The notes below the pieces were generated by a model, which was given only the letters and a program-made list of their open reading frames with translations, was not told the DNA's origin and searched no databases. Of a stretch of DNA of 64,000 bases, positions 8,667 through 17,153 are shown piece by piece (positions within the stretch are counted from its first letter, which is position 1; each line of letters opens with the position of its first letter). The translations under genes were made by a program, and so were the position numbers. This DNA comes from Bradyrhizobium sp. 199 (GTDB taxonomy: Bacteria > Pseudomonadota > Alphaproteobacteria > Rhizobiales > Xanthobacteraceae), in assembly GCF_023073355.1 (NCBI RefSeq), contig NZ_JADPJI010000006.1, forward strand, positions 124,001 through 188,000. The letters are read 5' to 3'.

Positions 8667-9257
8667 CTACTCGTCCTTCTTCGACATCCGCTCCAGGCGT
8701 TCCTGCATTTCCTTCATCTGCTGGCGCAGATCGTCGATGTTGCTGTCCTTCGGCGCCTCTGCATTCGCATCGAGCTCGGGCTCAGCGGTTGTTCCCGCGC
8801 GGGGCGGGACGAAGGGCTTGAACATGGAAAAAGTCTGCTGGAACAGCTCCATGTTGCGGCGGACCTGTTCCTCCAGCGGCGCAAACGGGGTTCCGGAGAG
8901 CGAGGTGGCGATCTGCTTGCGAAACTTTTCCTGCTCCTGCGTGAGCGACGCGATAGCCTGCTCCAGATATTTCGGCACCACCATCTGCATGCTGTCGCCG
9001 TAGAAGCGGATGAGCTGGCGCAGGAAGGTCGTCGGCAGCAGGTTCTGGCCGGCCTTGTTCTCCTGCTCGAAGATGATCTGGGCGAGCACGGAGCGGGTGA
9101 TATCGTCGCCGGTCTTGGCGTCGTAAACCAGGAAATCTTCACCGTCCTTGACCATGGAGGCGAGGTCTTCCAGCGTCACATAAGTGCTCGTCCCGGTATT
9201 ATAGAGCCGGCGGTTCGCGTATTTCTTGATGGTGGTGGGTTGGTCTGATTTCGCCAT
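8667..9257 (-). CDS. phaR: Polyhydroxyalkanoate synthesis regulator PhaR
   Basis: Repressor of 196 aa that binds DNA and poly-3-hydroxybutyrate and controls phasin and carbon storage. The N-terminal PHA-accumulation-regulator DNA-binding domain is clear (KKYANRRLYNTGTSTYVTLEDL, about 10-33), followed by the 'FLRQLIRFYGDSMQMVVPKYLEQAI' PHB_acc segment. The C terminus is a charged coiled coil (QQMKEMQERLERM). It is divergent from phaA-phaB, which supports the assignment. Confidence 0.95.
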   Translation of the reverse strand: MAKSDQPTTIKKYANRRLYNTGTSTYVTLEDLASMVKDGEDFLVYDAKTGDDITRSVLAQIIFEQENKAGQNLLPTTFLRQLIRFYGDSMQMVVPKYLEQAIASLTQEQEKFRKQIATSLSGTPFAPLEEQVRRNMELFQQTFSMFKPFVPPRAGTTAEPELDANAEAPKDSNIDDLRQQMKEMQERLERMSKKDE

Positions 9258-9385
9258 GGGCTCTCACTTGCAAGCGCGGAGAACGGGAACCCGGCGGGCT
9301 ATGCCGCAGGGCGGGAAGCGTACGCAACGCAACAAAATAAGCATTTTCAAAGGGGTCACGCTACCGTTTTGTGCGGCACGGTTAA

Positions 9386-9396
9386 TTGCGCAGCAA
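9386..9396. promoter_or_regulatory. Possible PhaR operator TTGC-N3-GCAA
   Basis: An 11-bp inverted repeat TTGCgcaGCAA sits midway in the 316-bp region between phaR and phaA. Known PhaR sites are TGC/GCA-type inverted repeats, and autoregulation is usual. The site is short, so this remains a hypothesis. No other gene-like content was seen in this intergenic region. Confidence 0.3.
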
Positions 9397-9573
9397 AATC
9401 TTGCTTGCGAAAGCGCCAAGAACGCTATTTTGAATGCGCTGCGGCATGAATTCGGTCGTCTGCCGATTGACATGCCTCAACGACGTTAACAGGATGGCCG
9501 ACGAGACTGGCGAGCCGTTTTCCTTAGCCCCGCCTGCCCCTTTTCAAGAAACCTCAAGCCTCAGGAGATGCCC

Positions 9574-10752
9574 ATGTCAGACGATGTCGTCATCGTCAGC
9601 GCCGCCCGCACCCCGGTCGGAAGCTTCAACGGAGCGTTCGCGACCCTTCCCGCCCACGATCTCGGCGCCATCGCCATCAAGGCGGCGCTGGAGCGCGGTG
9701 GCATCGAGCCCGGCCGGGTCTCGGAAGTCATCATGGGTCAGATCCTGACTGCCGCCCAGGGTCAGAACCCGGCCCGTCAGGCCTCGATTGCCGCCGGCAT
9801 TCCGGTGGAGAGCCCGGCCTGGGGCGTCAACCAGCTGTGCGGCTCGGGCCTGCGCACGATCGCGCTCGGCTATCAGGCGCTGCTCAACGGCGATTCCGAG
9901 ATCGTGGTCGCCGGCGGCCAGGAATCCATGAGCATGGCCCCGCACGCGCAATATCTGCGTGGCGGCGTCAAGATGGGCCAGGTCGAGTTCGTCGACACCA
10001 TGATCAAGGACGGCCTGTGGGATGCCTTCAACGGCTACCACATGGGCAACACCGCCGAGAACGTCGCACGGCAGTGGCAGATTACCCGTGCTCAGCAGGA
10101 CGAGTTCGCGGTCGCCTCGCAGCAGAAGGCCGAGGCAGCGCAGAAGGCCGGCAAGTTCAACGACGAGATCGTCCCGGTCACCATCAAGTCCCGCAAGGGC
10201 GACGTGGTCGTCAGCGCCGATGAATATCCGCGTCACGGCGCAACGCTCGACGGCATGGCAAAGCTCAAGCCCGCCTTCGAAAAGGACGGCACGGTCACCG
10301 CTGGCTCTGCATCCGGCATCAATGACGGCGCGGCCGCCGTGGTGCTGATGACGGCCAAGCAGGCGGCCAAGGAAGGCAAGAAGCCGCTCGCGCGAATCGT
10401 CTCCTGGGCGCAGGCCGGCGTCGATCCGAAGATCATGGGCTCGGGCCCGATCCCGGCCTCGCGCGCCGCGCTGAAGAAGGCCGGCTGGAACGTCGGCGAT
10501 CTCGACTTGATCGAGGCCAACGAAGCCTTCGCGGCGCAGGCCTGCGCGGTCAACAAGGACCTCGGCTGGGACACCTCCAAGGTCAACGTCAACGGCGGCG
10601 CGATTGCGATCGGCCATCCGGTCGGCGCGTCCGGTGCTCGCGTGCTGGTGACGCTGCTGCACGAAATGCAGAAGCGTGATTCGAAGAAGGGTCTTGCCAC
10701 GCTGTGCATCGGCGGTGGCATGGGCATCGCCATGTGCATCGCGCGCGACTGA
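9574..10752 (+). CDS. phaA: Acetyl-CoA acetyltransferase (beta-ketothiolase)
   Basis: Condenses two acetyl-CoA to acetoacetyl-CoA, the first step of poly-3-hydroxybutyrate synthesis. The 392-aa thiolase has the nucleophile Cys89 in NQLCGSGLR, the His of AIGHPVGASG, and the second Cys in LCIGGGMG. Two ATGs are possible; AGGAG at 9563-9567 abuts the ATG at 9568 but lies 6 nt from the ATG at 9574, so 9574 is preferred. phaB follows 250 bp downstream on the same strand, beyond a strong hairpin. Confidence 0.95.
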   Translation: MSDDVVIVSAARTPVGSFNGAFATLPAHDLGAIAIKAALERGGIEPGRVSEVIMGQILTAAQGQNPARQASIAAGIPVESPAWGVNQLCGSGLRTIALGYQALLNGDSEIVVAGGQESMSMAPHAQYLRGGVKMGQVEFVDTMIKDGLWDAFNGYHMGNTAENVARQWQITRAQQDEFAVASQQKAEAAQKAGKFNDEIVPVTIKSRKGDVVVSADEYPRHGATLDGMAKLKPAFEKDGTVTAGSASGINDGAAAVVLMTAKQAAKEGKKPLARIVSWAQAGVDPKIMGSGPIPASRAALKKAGWNVGDLDLIEANEAFAAQACAVNKDLGWDTSKVNVNGGAIAIGHPVGASGARVLVTLLHEMQKRDSKKGLATLCIGGGMGIAMCIARD

Positions 10753-10883
10753 AGACAGCTTACACGTAACGGACGTATCATTCGCGCGTGCGCTGCACAC
10801 CGGTTAGTGCGTTGCACGCGACTAAAAAGGCAGCGGTTGCAAATCAAATATTCTTCGCAACCGCGCAAGCCTCGACTAAATAC

Positions 10884-10914
10884 AAACGCCCGGCTCAACG
10901 CCGGGCGTTTTGTT
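10884..10914 (+). terminator. Rho-independent terminator between phaA and phaB
   Basis: An 11-bp perfect stem (AAACGCCCGGC / GCCGGGCGTTT) with a 5-nt loop is followed by TGTT. It should end much of the phaA transcript, implying that phaB has its own promoter or depends on readthrough. Confidence 0.75.
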
Positions 10915-11003
10915 CTTGATGTCCGTCAAACGTCCCGCATAATCCGCAGTTAAAAAGCGATCACGTCAGAAACGTTCGAAGAGTCCAAGGGAAGGAATAC
11001 GAC

Positions 11004-11729
11004 ATGGCACGTGTTGCATTGGTCACGGGTGGTACGCGGGGCATCGGTGCTGCGATCAGCAAGGCATTGAAGGCCGCAGGCTACAAGGTTGCGGCGAGCT
11101 ATGCCGGTAACGACGCGGCGGCGGAGAAATTCAAGGCCGAGACCGGCATTGCGGTCTACAAATGGGACGTCAGCAGTTTCGAAGCTTGTACCGAGGGCGT
11201 GAAGAAGGTCGAGGCCGATCTCGGTCCGGTCGAGGTGCTCGTCAACAATGCCGGCATCACCCGCGACACCGCCTTCCACAAGATGACGCTCGATCAGTGG
11301 AACGCCGTCATCAACACCAATCTCGGTTCGCTGTTCAACATGACGCGCCAGGTCATCGAGGGCATGCGTTCGCGCAAATTCGGCCGCATCATCTCGATCT
11401 CGTCGATCAACGGCCAGAAGGGGCAGTTCGGTCAGGTCAACTATTCCGCGGCGAAGGCCGGCGACATCGGCTTCACCAAGGCGCTGGCGCTTGAGAATGC
11501 CAAGGGCGGCATTACCGTGAATGCGATCTGCCCCGGCTATATCAACACCGAAATGGTGCAGGCGGTGCCGAAGGATGTTCTGGAGAAGAACGTGATCCCG
11601 CAGATCCCGGTCAACCGACTTGGTGAACCCGAGGAGATTGCGCGCGCGGTCGTGTTCCTCGCGGCCGATGAGGCCGGCTTCATCACGGGCTCCACCATGA
11701 CCATCAATGGCGGTCAATATCAGGCCTGA
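11004..11729 (+). CDS. phaB: Acetoacetyl-CoA reductase (NADPH)
   Basis: Short-chain dehydrogenase of 241 aa reducing acetoacetyl-CoA to (R)-3-hydroxybutyryl-CoA for PHB synthesis. It has the cofactor motif TGGTRGIG at 8-15, NNAG near 81-84, and a catalytic Ser134-Tyr147-Lys151 set (YSAAK). 'VTGGTRGIGAAI' and 'GLVNGGQY'-like C-terminal text (TINGGQYQA) match PhaB proteins. The start follows AAGGGAAGGA. phaC is not in the window. Confidence 0.94.
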   Translation: MARVALVTGGTRGIGAAISKALKAAGYKVAASYAGNDAAAEKFKAETGIAVYKWDVSSFEACTEGVKKVEADLGPVEVLVNNAGITRDTAFHKMTLDQWNAVINTNLGSLFNMTRQVIEGMRSRKFGRIISISSINGQKGQFGQVNYSAAKAGDIGFTKALALENAKGGITVNAICPGYINTEMVQAVPKDVLEKNVIPQIPVNRLGEPEEIARAVVFLAADEAGFITGSTMTINGGQYQA

Positions 11730-11792
11730 GCTAGCGCCGGGCCCCCTGAAGCCAAAAGCCTGTAGCGTCTAGCGCGACAAGGCGATAGTGAA

Positions 11793-11829
11793 GACGACAA
11801 TGCCCGGCCTCGTGCCGGGCATCATCGTC
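11793..11829. repeat. Palindrome of the ATGCCCGGC type (family F) after phaB
   Basis: ATGCCCGGC (11800-11808) and GCCGGGCAT (11814-11822) form a 9-bp perfect stem that extends to 16 bp with two mismatches. Similar cores occur at 24673-24762 and 31660-31683. It could also act as a terminator for phaB, though it lacks a T-run. Confidence 0.55.
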
Positions 11830-11845
11830 CTCGGGCCTTTGATTG

Positions 11846-12715
11846 ATGACCTCGCGCACAGCCACGCTGATCGGATTGACCGCGATCCTGATGTGGTCGC
11901 TGCTGTCCGTGATGACGGTCGCGACCGGAAAGATCCCGGCGTTCCAGCTCGCCGCGATGACCTTCGCGATCGGCGGCCTCGTCGGTCTGATCACCTGGAT
12001 CGGCCGCGGCGAGGCGGCGAAAAGCCTGCGCCAGCCGCTCGTCGTCTGGGCCGTCGGCGTCGGCGGCCTATTCGGCTATCACGCGCTGTACTTTCTCGCG
12101 TTGCGCTTTGCGCCGCCGGCTGAAGCCGGGCTCCTGAATTATCTGTGGCCGCTCCTGATCGTGCTGTTCTCGTCATTGTTGCCGGGCGAGCGGCTCGCGC
12201 TGCATCACATCGTCGGCGCGGTGCTCGGCCTCGTCGGCACCGTGCTGCTGTTTGCCGGCAACGCCTCCGGCTTCGCGCCGGGCCAGGCGCCGGGACTGGT
12301 CGCGGCCTTCATCGCTGCGTTCGTCTGGGCGACCTATTCGGTGCTGTCGCGCCGGCTCAAGGCCGTGCCGACCGATGCGGTCGCGGGATTCTGTCTGGCC
12401 ACCGCATTGCTTGCCGGGCTGATGCATGGCTTGCTGGAAACCACGGTGTGGCCGGAGACGAGCTTGCAATGGCTCTCCGTGATCGCGCTCGGCATCGGCC
12501 CCGTCGGTGCCGCCTTCTACGCCTGGGACATCGGCATGAAGCGTGGCGACATCCGCGTGCTCGGCGCTGCCTCCTACGCGACGCCGCTGCTCTCGACCGG
12601 ATTCCTGATCGCAGCCGGTTTTGCAAAAGCCAGCGCCAACATCGCGATTGCTGCAATCCTGATCGCCGGCGGTGGCCTGATCGCGGCGAAGGACTTGGTG
12701 CTGCGGAAGAGGTGA
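11846..12715 (+). CDS. EamA/DMT-family transporter
   Basis: Inner-membrane protein of 289 aa with about ten hydrophobic helices in two EamA repeats (about 5-135 and 145-285). The N terminus 'TRTATLIGLTAILMWSLLSVMTVATGKIPAFQL' and 'GHALYFLALRFAPPAEAGLLNYLWPLLIVL'-like text resemble the YddG branch that exports aromatic amino acids, but the substrate is not established. An upstream in-frame TTG is less likely as start. Confidence 0.82.
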   Translation: MTSRTATLIGLTAILMWSLLSVMTVATGKIPAFQLAAMTFAIGGLVGLITWIGRGEAAKSLRQPLVVWAVGVGGLFGYHALYFLALRFAPPAEAGLLNYLWPLLIVLFSSLLPGERLALHHIVGAVLGLVGTVLLFAGNASGFAPGQAPGLVAAFIAAFVWATYSVLSRRLKAVPTDAVAGFCLATALLAGLMHGLLETTVWPETSLQWLSVIALGIGPVGAAFYAWDIGMKRGDIRVLGAASYATPLLSTGFLIAAGFAKASANIAIAAILIAGGGLIAAKDLVLRKR

Positions 12716-12721
12716 GGGGAG

Positions 12722-13144
12722 CTACGGCTCCCAGCCCTTCGGTGCGAGCTCGAAGCCTGCGAACTCGAATGCAGGCGCCACGGTGCAGCCGACCAGCGTC
12801 CATTCGCCCGTCGTCTCGGCGGATTGCCAGGCTTGCGCCGGAACGATCGCCTGCGGCCGGTCGCCATTCGCAAGATCAATGCCCAGGCGCACGACGTGCT
12901 GCGTGCAGCCTTCATGCGCGATACGAAGCGTCAGCGGACTGCCGGCATAGTAGTGCCAGGTCTCGACCGCATCGACCCGATGCCAGTGCGAGCGCTCGCC
13001 ACATGCGAGCAGGAAGTAGATCAGGGTCGAGCACGAACGCCCGTTGGCGTCGGTGGCCTGATCGCGAAACGTCTCGCGATAATGGCCGCCCTCCGGATGC
13101 GGCCGCAGTTCCAGGCGCGCGATGATCTCGGCTGCGGCGGGCAT
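12722..13144 (-). CDS. Cupin_5 (DUF985) family protein
   Basis: Small beta-barrel protein of 140 aa. The start 'IIARLELRPHPEGGHYRETFR', the centre 'STLIYFLLACGERSHWHRVDAVETWHYYAG', and the end 'GWTLVGCTVAPAFEFAGFELA' are characteristic of the cupin_5 family. Conserved histidines in 'SHWHRVDA' and 'WHYY' could bind metal. Function unknown. It converges on the EamA gene and is followed 22 bp downstream by gloB on the same strand order (gloB-cupin). Confidence 0.85.
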   Translation of the reverse strand: MPAAAEIIARLELRPHPEGGHYRETFRDQATDANGRSCSTLIYFLLACGERSHWHRVDAVETWHYYAGSPLTLRIAHEGCTQHVVRLGIDLANGDRPQAIVPAQAWQSAETTGEWTLVGCTVAPAFEFAGFELAPKGWEP

Positions 13145-13166
13145 CGGTCTCCGTCAGGACTGGTCT

Positions 13167-13934
13167 TCAGGACTTGTTCTTGCGCTCGCGCAGCTCGCCG
13201 AACACCGCGGCGGCATCCGCCCCCTTCATGTGCAGCCTGGCCGCGACGGACGGTTCATCGGCGCGCAGGAACACGTTTGCCCGCTTCTCCTCGCCAAGCA
13301 GTGTCGGAATGGTCGGTTTGTTCTCAGCCCGGAGCTTGGCCACCTCCGCCGCGCGGGCCTGGAGCGCCGCATTGTCGGGATCGACGGTGAGCGCGAACTT
13401 GACGTTGGAGGCCGTGTATTCGTGGCCGCAATAGAGCTTGAAGTCGTCGGGCAGGGCACGCAGCTTCAGAAGCGAATCCCACATCATGGGGTAGGTGCCC
13501 TCGAACACGCGTCCGCAGCCGATCGAGAACAGCGTGTCGGCGGCGAACACCGCCTTCTCGGTGTCGAACACGTAGGAGATGTGGTCGAGCGTGTGGCCGG
13601 GCGTCTCGATCACGCGCGCCAGCAGATTGCCGATCTTGACTACGTCGGCATTGGCGACGCGCAGATCGACGTTCGCAATCTCATTGGTCTTGTCGTGCGG
13701 CGCGACGACGCGGCAATTGTATTTGCGCTTGAGTTCGGCGACCCCCCCGACATGATCGCCGTGATGATGGGTGATCAGGATGTCGGTGAGCTGCCAGCCC
13801 TCGTGCTCCAGCGCCTTCACAATCGGACCGGCCTCAGGCGCGTCGACGGATGCCGTCGCCTTGGTTTCCACATCGTGGATCAGATAGCCGAAATTATCGT
13901 TCAAACAGGTGAAAGTACGAATCTCGGCGGCCAT
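13167..13934 (-). CDS. gloB: Hydroxyacylglutathione hydrolase (glyoxalase II)
   Basis: Metallo-beta-lactamase-fold hydrolase of 255 aa that cleaves S-D-lactoylglutathione in methylglyoxal detoxification. The metal site THHHGDH is at 55-61, and later ligands sit in ETPGHTLDH, 'FAADTLFSIGCGR' and YCGHEYT. The C-terminal glyoxalase II helical domain is present (ALQARAAEVAKLRAENKPTIP). It is divergent from the methyltransferase at 14044. Confidence 0.94.
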   Translation of the reverse strand: MAAEIRTFTCLNDNFGYLIHDVETKATASVDAPEAGPIVKALEHEGWQLTDILITHHHGDHVGGVAELKRKYNCRVVAPHDKTNEIANVDLRVANADVVKIGNLLARVIETPGHTLDHISYVFDTEKAVFAADTLFSIGCGRVFEGTYPMMWDSLLKLRALPDDFKLYCGHEYTASNVKFALTVDPDNAALQARAAEVAKLRAENKPTIPTLLGEEKRANVFLRADEPSVAARLHMKGADAAAVFGELRERKNKS

Positions 13935-14043
13935 GTCATCTCCGATCGCGCTCAGCTCCGTCAGACAAATATGGCGTTAACGTTGCGCAGGCAATGCAAT
14001 ATTCCGCGCGCGGCGGCGGCCTTGCGCATGTTAGATTGGCGTC

Positions 14044-14790
14044 ATGACCATTGATGTCGTCGACCTCCGCGAGTTCTATTCCCGCCGCCTGGGGATCGTG
14101 GCGCGGCAAATGATCAATCGCGGCCTCAGGGAGCGCTGGCCGCGCGCCGACGGCCAGCGCGTGCTCGGCCTTGGCTATCCCACGCCCTATCTGGGGTTGT
14201 TCCGGGAAGATGCCGAGCGCTGTATCGCCTTCATGCCGGCGGCCCAGGGCGTCCTGAAATGGCCGACGGGACGGCCGGCGCTGGCCTCGCTGGTCGACGA
14301 ATTCTCGCTCCCGCTTCCAGACGCCGCGGTCGACCGCATCCTGCTGGTCCACGCGCTCGAGATGTCGGACGATCCGGCCGCACTGCTGCGCGAGGTGTGG
14401 CGCGTGCTGTCGCCGTCCGGGCGCGTGATCGCGGTGATTCCGAACCGACGCGGGGTGTGGACTCGCACCGACAGCACGCCGTTCGGCCACGGTCGGCCCT
14501 ATTCGCGCTCGCAGATCACCGATCTGTTGCGCCAGACCTGGTTCACGCCGACCGCCTGGGGCGAAGCGCTGTTCATGCCGCCCTATGCCGGCGGCTGGGT
14601 GCTGAAATCGGCGCAGATGTGGGAGCGCGCCGGCGCGGCGCTGTCGCTGCCCTTTGCCGGCGTGCACATCGTGGAGGCCACCAAGCAGGTCTACCGCGCG
14701 ATCCCCGCCAAGCGCGAACGAGCGCGGCTTATTCCCTCGCTCGCGAAGCCGGTGCTGGTGCCGTCCTCGACGACGGTGACGCGCAGCTGA
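14044..14790 (+). CDS. Class I SAM-dependent methyltransferase-like protein
   Basis: Methyltransf_11-like protein of 248 aa. The post-I region reads 'FSLPLPDAAVDRILLVHALEMSDDPAALLREVWRVLSPSGRVIAVIPNRRGVW', a strong match to motifs II and III. Motif I is degenerate (VLGLGYPTPYLGLF), so SAM binding is less certain. Substrate unknown. It shares a 109-bp divergent intergenic region with gloB, as commonly seen in this genus. Confidence 0.75.
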   Translation: MTIDVVDLREFYSRRLGIVARQMINRGLRERWPRADGQRVLGLGYPTPYLGLFREDAERCIAFMPAAQGVLKWPTGRPALASLVDEFSLPLPDAAVDRILLVHALEMSDDPAALLREVWRVLSPSGRVIAVIPNRRGVWTRTDSTPFGHGRPYSRSQITDLLRQTWFTPTAWGEALFMPPYAGGWVLKSAQMWERAGAALSLPFAGVHIVEATKQVYRAIPAKRERARLIPSLAKPVLVPSSTTVTRS

Positions 14791-14794
14791 AAAA

Positions 14795-14826
14795 AAATCG
14801 TCCCGGCGGGGCCGGGACGATTTCAG
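14795..14826. terminator. Bidirectional terminator between convergent genes
   Basis: A 13-bp perfect stem (AAATCGTCCCGGC / GCCGGGACGATTT) with a GGG loop is flanked by an A-run on the left, which gives a T-run when read from the DUF4167 side. It sits between two convergent stop codons and can end both transcripts. Confidence 0.8.
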
Positions 14827-14845
14827 ATCGAAGACCAGAACAAGC

Positions 14846-15640
14846 TCACTCGCCGGGCGCGAGATCGTCGCTCGATGCCGCTGGAGCTGCCTCGCGCTCG
14901 GGGCGCGGACCATGCGGCCGGCGCCGCCGGCGCGGAAAGCGTTCACCACCGCCGGCACCGCCCTCAAAACCGGCCTGGCCGCCATTCGCGCCGACATTCA
15001 CTTGCGGCTGCGCGCCGGTGATGAAGGACGGCAGGCGATCGACGTTGCCGGCATCGGCGACGACGGGCTGCGGCTGGTTCGCGGGTAGCGGCTGCGGCTG
15101 ATATTGCGGCTGCGGACGATGATCGCGCTCGCGGTGCTCGCGCGGCTGCTGGTTGTCGCGCTGATAGGGTTGCTGGTTGTCGCGTTGCTGGTCACGCTGG
15201 TGATGCTCGCGCTGGCCGTCGCGGTCGCGCACGAAAGCCTGCTGCGGCGGCTGCGGAACGAAGCCCGGCTCCTGGCCGAAATTCGAGAAATTCTCGCCGT
15301 CGTCATCGCCGTCGTCGCTTTGGCTGCTGACGGGCTCGTCGCCGCGCGGCTGCTGGTTCTGGCGGAACTGCTCCTGGGCCGCCGCGATCAGGCGGAAATA
15401 ATGCTCGGCATGCTGGTAGTAGTTCTCGGCCGCAACGGGATCACCGGAGGTGCGCGCGTCGCGCGCGAGCTGGAGATATTTTTCAGCGACGTGCGAGGCG
15501 GTGCCGCGGATCTTGATGTCAGGTCCGTTGGACTCGTAGACCCGGGTCATCGGGTTCTGGCTGCGCCGGTTATTGTTGTTGTTGTTGTTGTTATTATTGT
15601 TGCGGTTGCGCATCCGCTGCTTGTTCTGACCGTTTCTCAT
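14846..15640 (-). CDS. DUF4167 domain-containing protein
   Basis: Protein of 264 aa. The N terminus is a low-complexity Asn/Arg tract followed by the conserved block 'TRVYESNGPDIKIRGTASHVAEKY' and 'LARDARTSGDPVAAENYYQHAEHYFRLI', which defines DUF4167 (about 30-95). The remainder is disordered, rich in Gln, Arg and Pro, with repeats such as QRDNQQP, and ends in a basic patch (RFPRRRRRPHGPRPER). This suggests an RNA- or ribosome-associated protein, but function is unknown. It lies downstream of prmC-prfA, a conserved alphaproteobacterial order. Confidence 0.88.
   Translation of the reverse strand: MRNGQNKQRMRNRNNNNNNNNNNNRRSQNPMTRVYESNGPDIKIRGTASHVAEKYLQLARDARTSGDPVAAENYYQHAEHYFRLIAAAQEQFRQNQQPRGDEPVSSQSDDGDDDGENFSNFGQEPGFVPQPPQQAFVRDRDGQREHHQRDQQRDNQQPYQRDNQQPREHRERDHRPQPQYQPQPLPANQPQPVVADAGNVDRLPSFITGAQPQVNVGANGGQAGFEGGAGGGERFPRRRRRPHGPRPEREAAPAASSDDLAPGE
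15574..15600. repeat. Trinucleotide (GTT)n microsatellite inside the DUF4167 gene
   Basis: A run of GTT/ATT triplets (AAC/AAT on the coding strand) encodes an 11-residue poly-Asn tract near the N terminus. Triplet slippage would change the tract length without breaking the frame. Confidence 0.8.
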
Positions 15641-16099
15641 GTCCTGCCTTTAATTCCAGCCCTAAACGTTGCACGCGTTACAGATTGCCAGGAGTGCCCC
15701 GGCGACAGCGGCTCACAGGTCTCGCGCGCAACCGCGCGCAAGAGTGCATCCAGCCCTGCCGATGTTCGTCGACCGTCGCGTTCAACAAGGACGCGTTCCC
15801 CACCCGCCAGCACTGATCGCCAGCGAACCCATTCATTTTGCTTGCCGAAACAAGCCCAGCGGTGTTGCGTAAGTCTTCGAGCGCAATATCAGGCTTTCGT
15901 TCACTTGCGGTCGGAGAGCAGCGCAGCTTCACTGGCTATCGCGCTTCAGGACCTGCGGCTTGGAACCTTTATCAGTAAAGCTCTCGCCCGAGAGCCCGGC
16001 TTTCGCCCGTAGGTCTACGGGGCCGGCACCGATGTGTTGACCGAAACGTAGTCGTTCCCAAGGGATATTCCAAGAGCTTTTTGCAAGCCAATCCGGCTT
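15641..16099. other. Intergenic region between DUF4167 gene and prmC
   Basis: 459 bp without a gene I can support. A minus-strand frame of 84 codons at 15678-15932 has no ribosome-binding site or family resemblance. The right part (15980-16060) has short GC-rich complementary stretches (ctctcgcccgagag; ctttcgcccgtaggtctacgg) but no clear element. It probably holds the promoter of the DUF4167 gene near 15641-15700. Confidence 0.35.
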
Positions 16100-17008
16100 T
16101 TATGGGGGCATTTTTCGGGCCGAGACGGCCCGCGGAACGCCCGCCAGGTCGGCCTTGGGTGGCCTGTCCACCAATAAACCCGCGGCCGCCATAAGGGTTT
16201 CAATATTTCTCGCCTGGCCCTGGCCGGCCTCGACGATCAGCGCTCCGCCAGGGGCGAGACGCTCGCTCGCCTGCGGAATCAGGGCGCGGTAGGCGTCATA
16301 GCCGTCATTGCCGCCGTCGAGCGCCAGGTGCGGATCGTGCTCGCGGACCTCGATGCTCAATGTCGGAATTTCGGCCGAGGGGATATAGGGCGGGTTCGAC
16401 ACGATGAGGTCGAACGGGCCGCGGAGCGCCGACGCATAGGAGCAGGCAATGAAGCCGGCGCGATCGGCGAGGCCCAGGGCGGCCGCATTGTCGCGTGCCG
16501 TGTTGAGGGCCGTCAGGCTGACATCCGTGCCGATGCCAAACGCATCGGGAATTTCGTGCAGCAGCGCAAGCAGGATGGCGCCCGAACCGACGCCGATATC
16601 CGCGATTTGCGGACGTTGCCCCGATATCGTGAGCCCGCGAAAGATCTCAAGTGCCAACTCGACAACGGTCTCGGTGTCCGGCCGCGGCACCAGCGTCGCC
16701 TCGGACAGCAGGAACGGCATGCCCCAGAATTCCCGCGCGCCGAGAATGCGGGCGACCGGCTCATGCGCCAGCCGGCGCTGCGCATACCGTTCGAGGCGCG
16801 CGGTCTCCTCAGGCGTGAGCTGTCGTGCCGCCTGCGTCATCAGCCCGGTCAGATCAAGCTCCAGAGCAGCGCCAACGAGCAGGCGCGCATCGAGGGCGGG
16901 CTCCTCGACGCCGGCCGATTGCAGCCGCGCGGTGAGCGCGCGACGCGCGCTCTCTATGCTGCTTCCGGGATCGGAGCCTGTCGTCAATAGAACCATCCTG
17001 CCTGGCAT
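16100..17008 (-). CDS. prmC: Peptide chain release factor N5-glutamine methyltransferase
   Basis: Methylates the glutamine of the GGQ motif in release factors. The N-terminal helical domain (ARRALTARLQSAGVEEPALDARLL) precedes a Rossmann methyltransferase domain with 'ADIGVGSGAILLALL' as motif I and the substrate-binding NPPY in 'FDLIVSNPPYIPSAEI'. It lies directly downstream of prfA, its substrate's gene. Start choice is weak: ATGs at 17008 and 16996 are both possible (302 or 298 aa) and neither has a clear Shine-Dalgarno; the frame also runs open to 17119. Confidence 0.92.
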   Translation of the reverse strand: MPGRMVLLTTGSDPGSSIESARRALTARLQSAGVEEPALDARLLVGAALELDLTGLMTQAARQLTPEETARLERYAQRRLAHEPVARILGAREFWGMPFLLSEATLVPRPDTETVVELALEIFRGLTISGQRPQIADIGVGSGAILLALLHEIPDAFGIGTDVSLTALNTARDNAAALGLADRAGFIACSYASALRGPFDLIVSNPPYIPSAEIPTLSIEVREHDPHLALDGGNDGYDAYRALIPQASERLAPGGALIVEAGQGQARNIETLMAAAGLLVDRPPKADLAGVPRAVSARKMPP

Positions 17009-17153
17009 TGGATAGATCGGCAGGCTTGCTTGCGTCAACGGAAAGGAGCGCGTTTGATCGCGCCTCGCAGCGAGGGAGGGGATCCCTGACTGCCTATGAC
17101 GATCAGAACGTCTTCGCAATATCCTGCGCGGCGAGACACACCGAAGGCCGGAT

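Noticed and set aside
15678..15932. 84-codon minus-strand frame in the DUF4167-prmC gap
   Set aside because: No ribosome-binding site, no recognisable family and no sign of codon bias distinct from noise.
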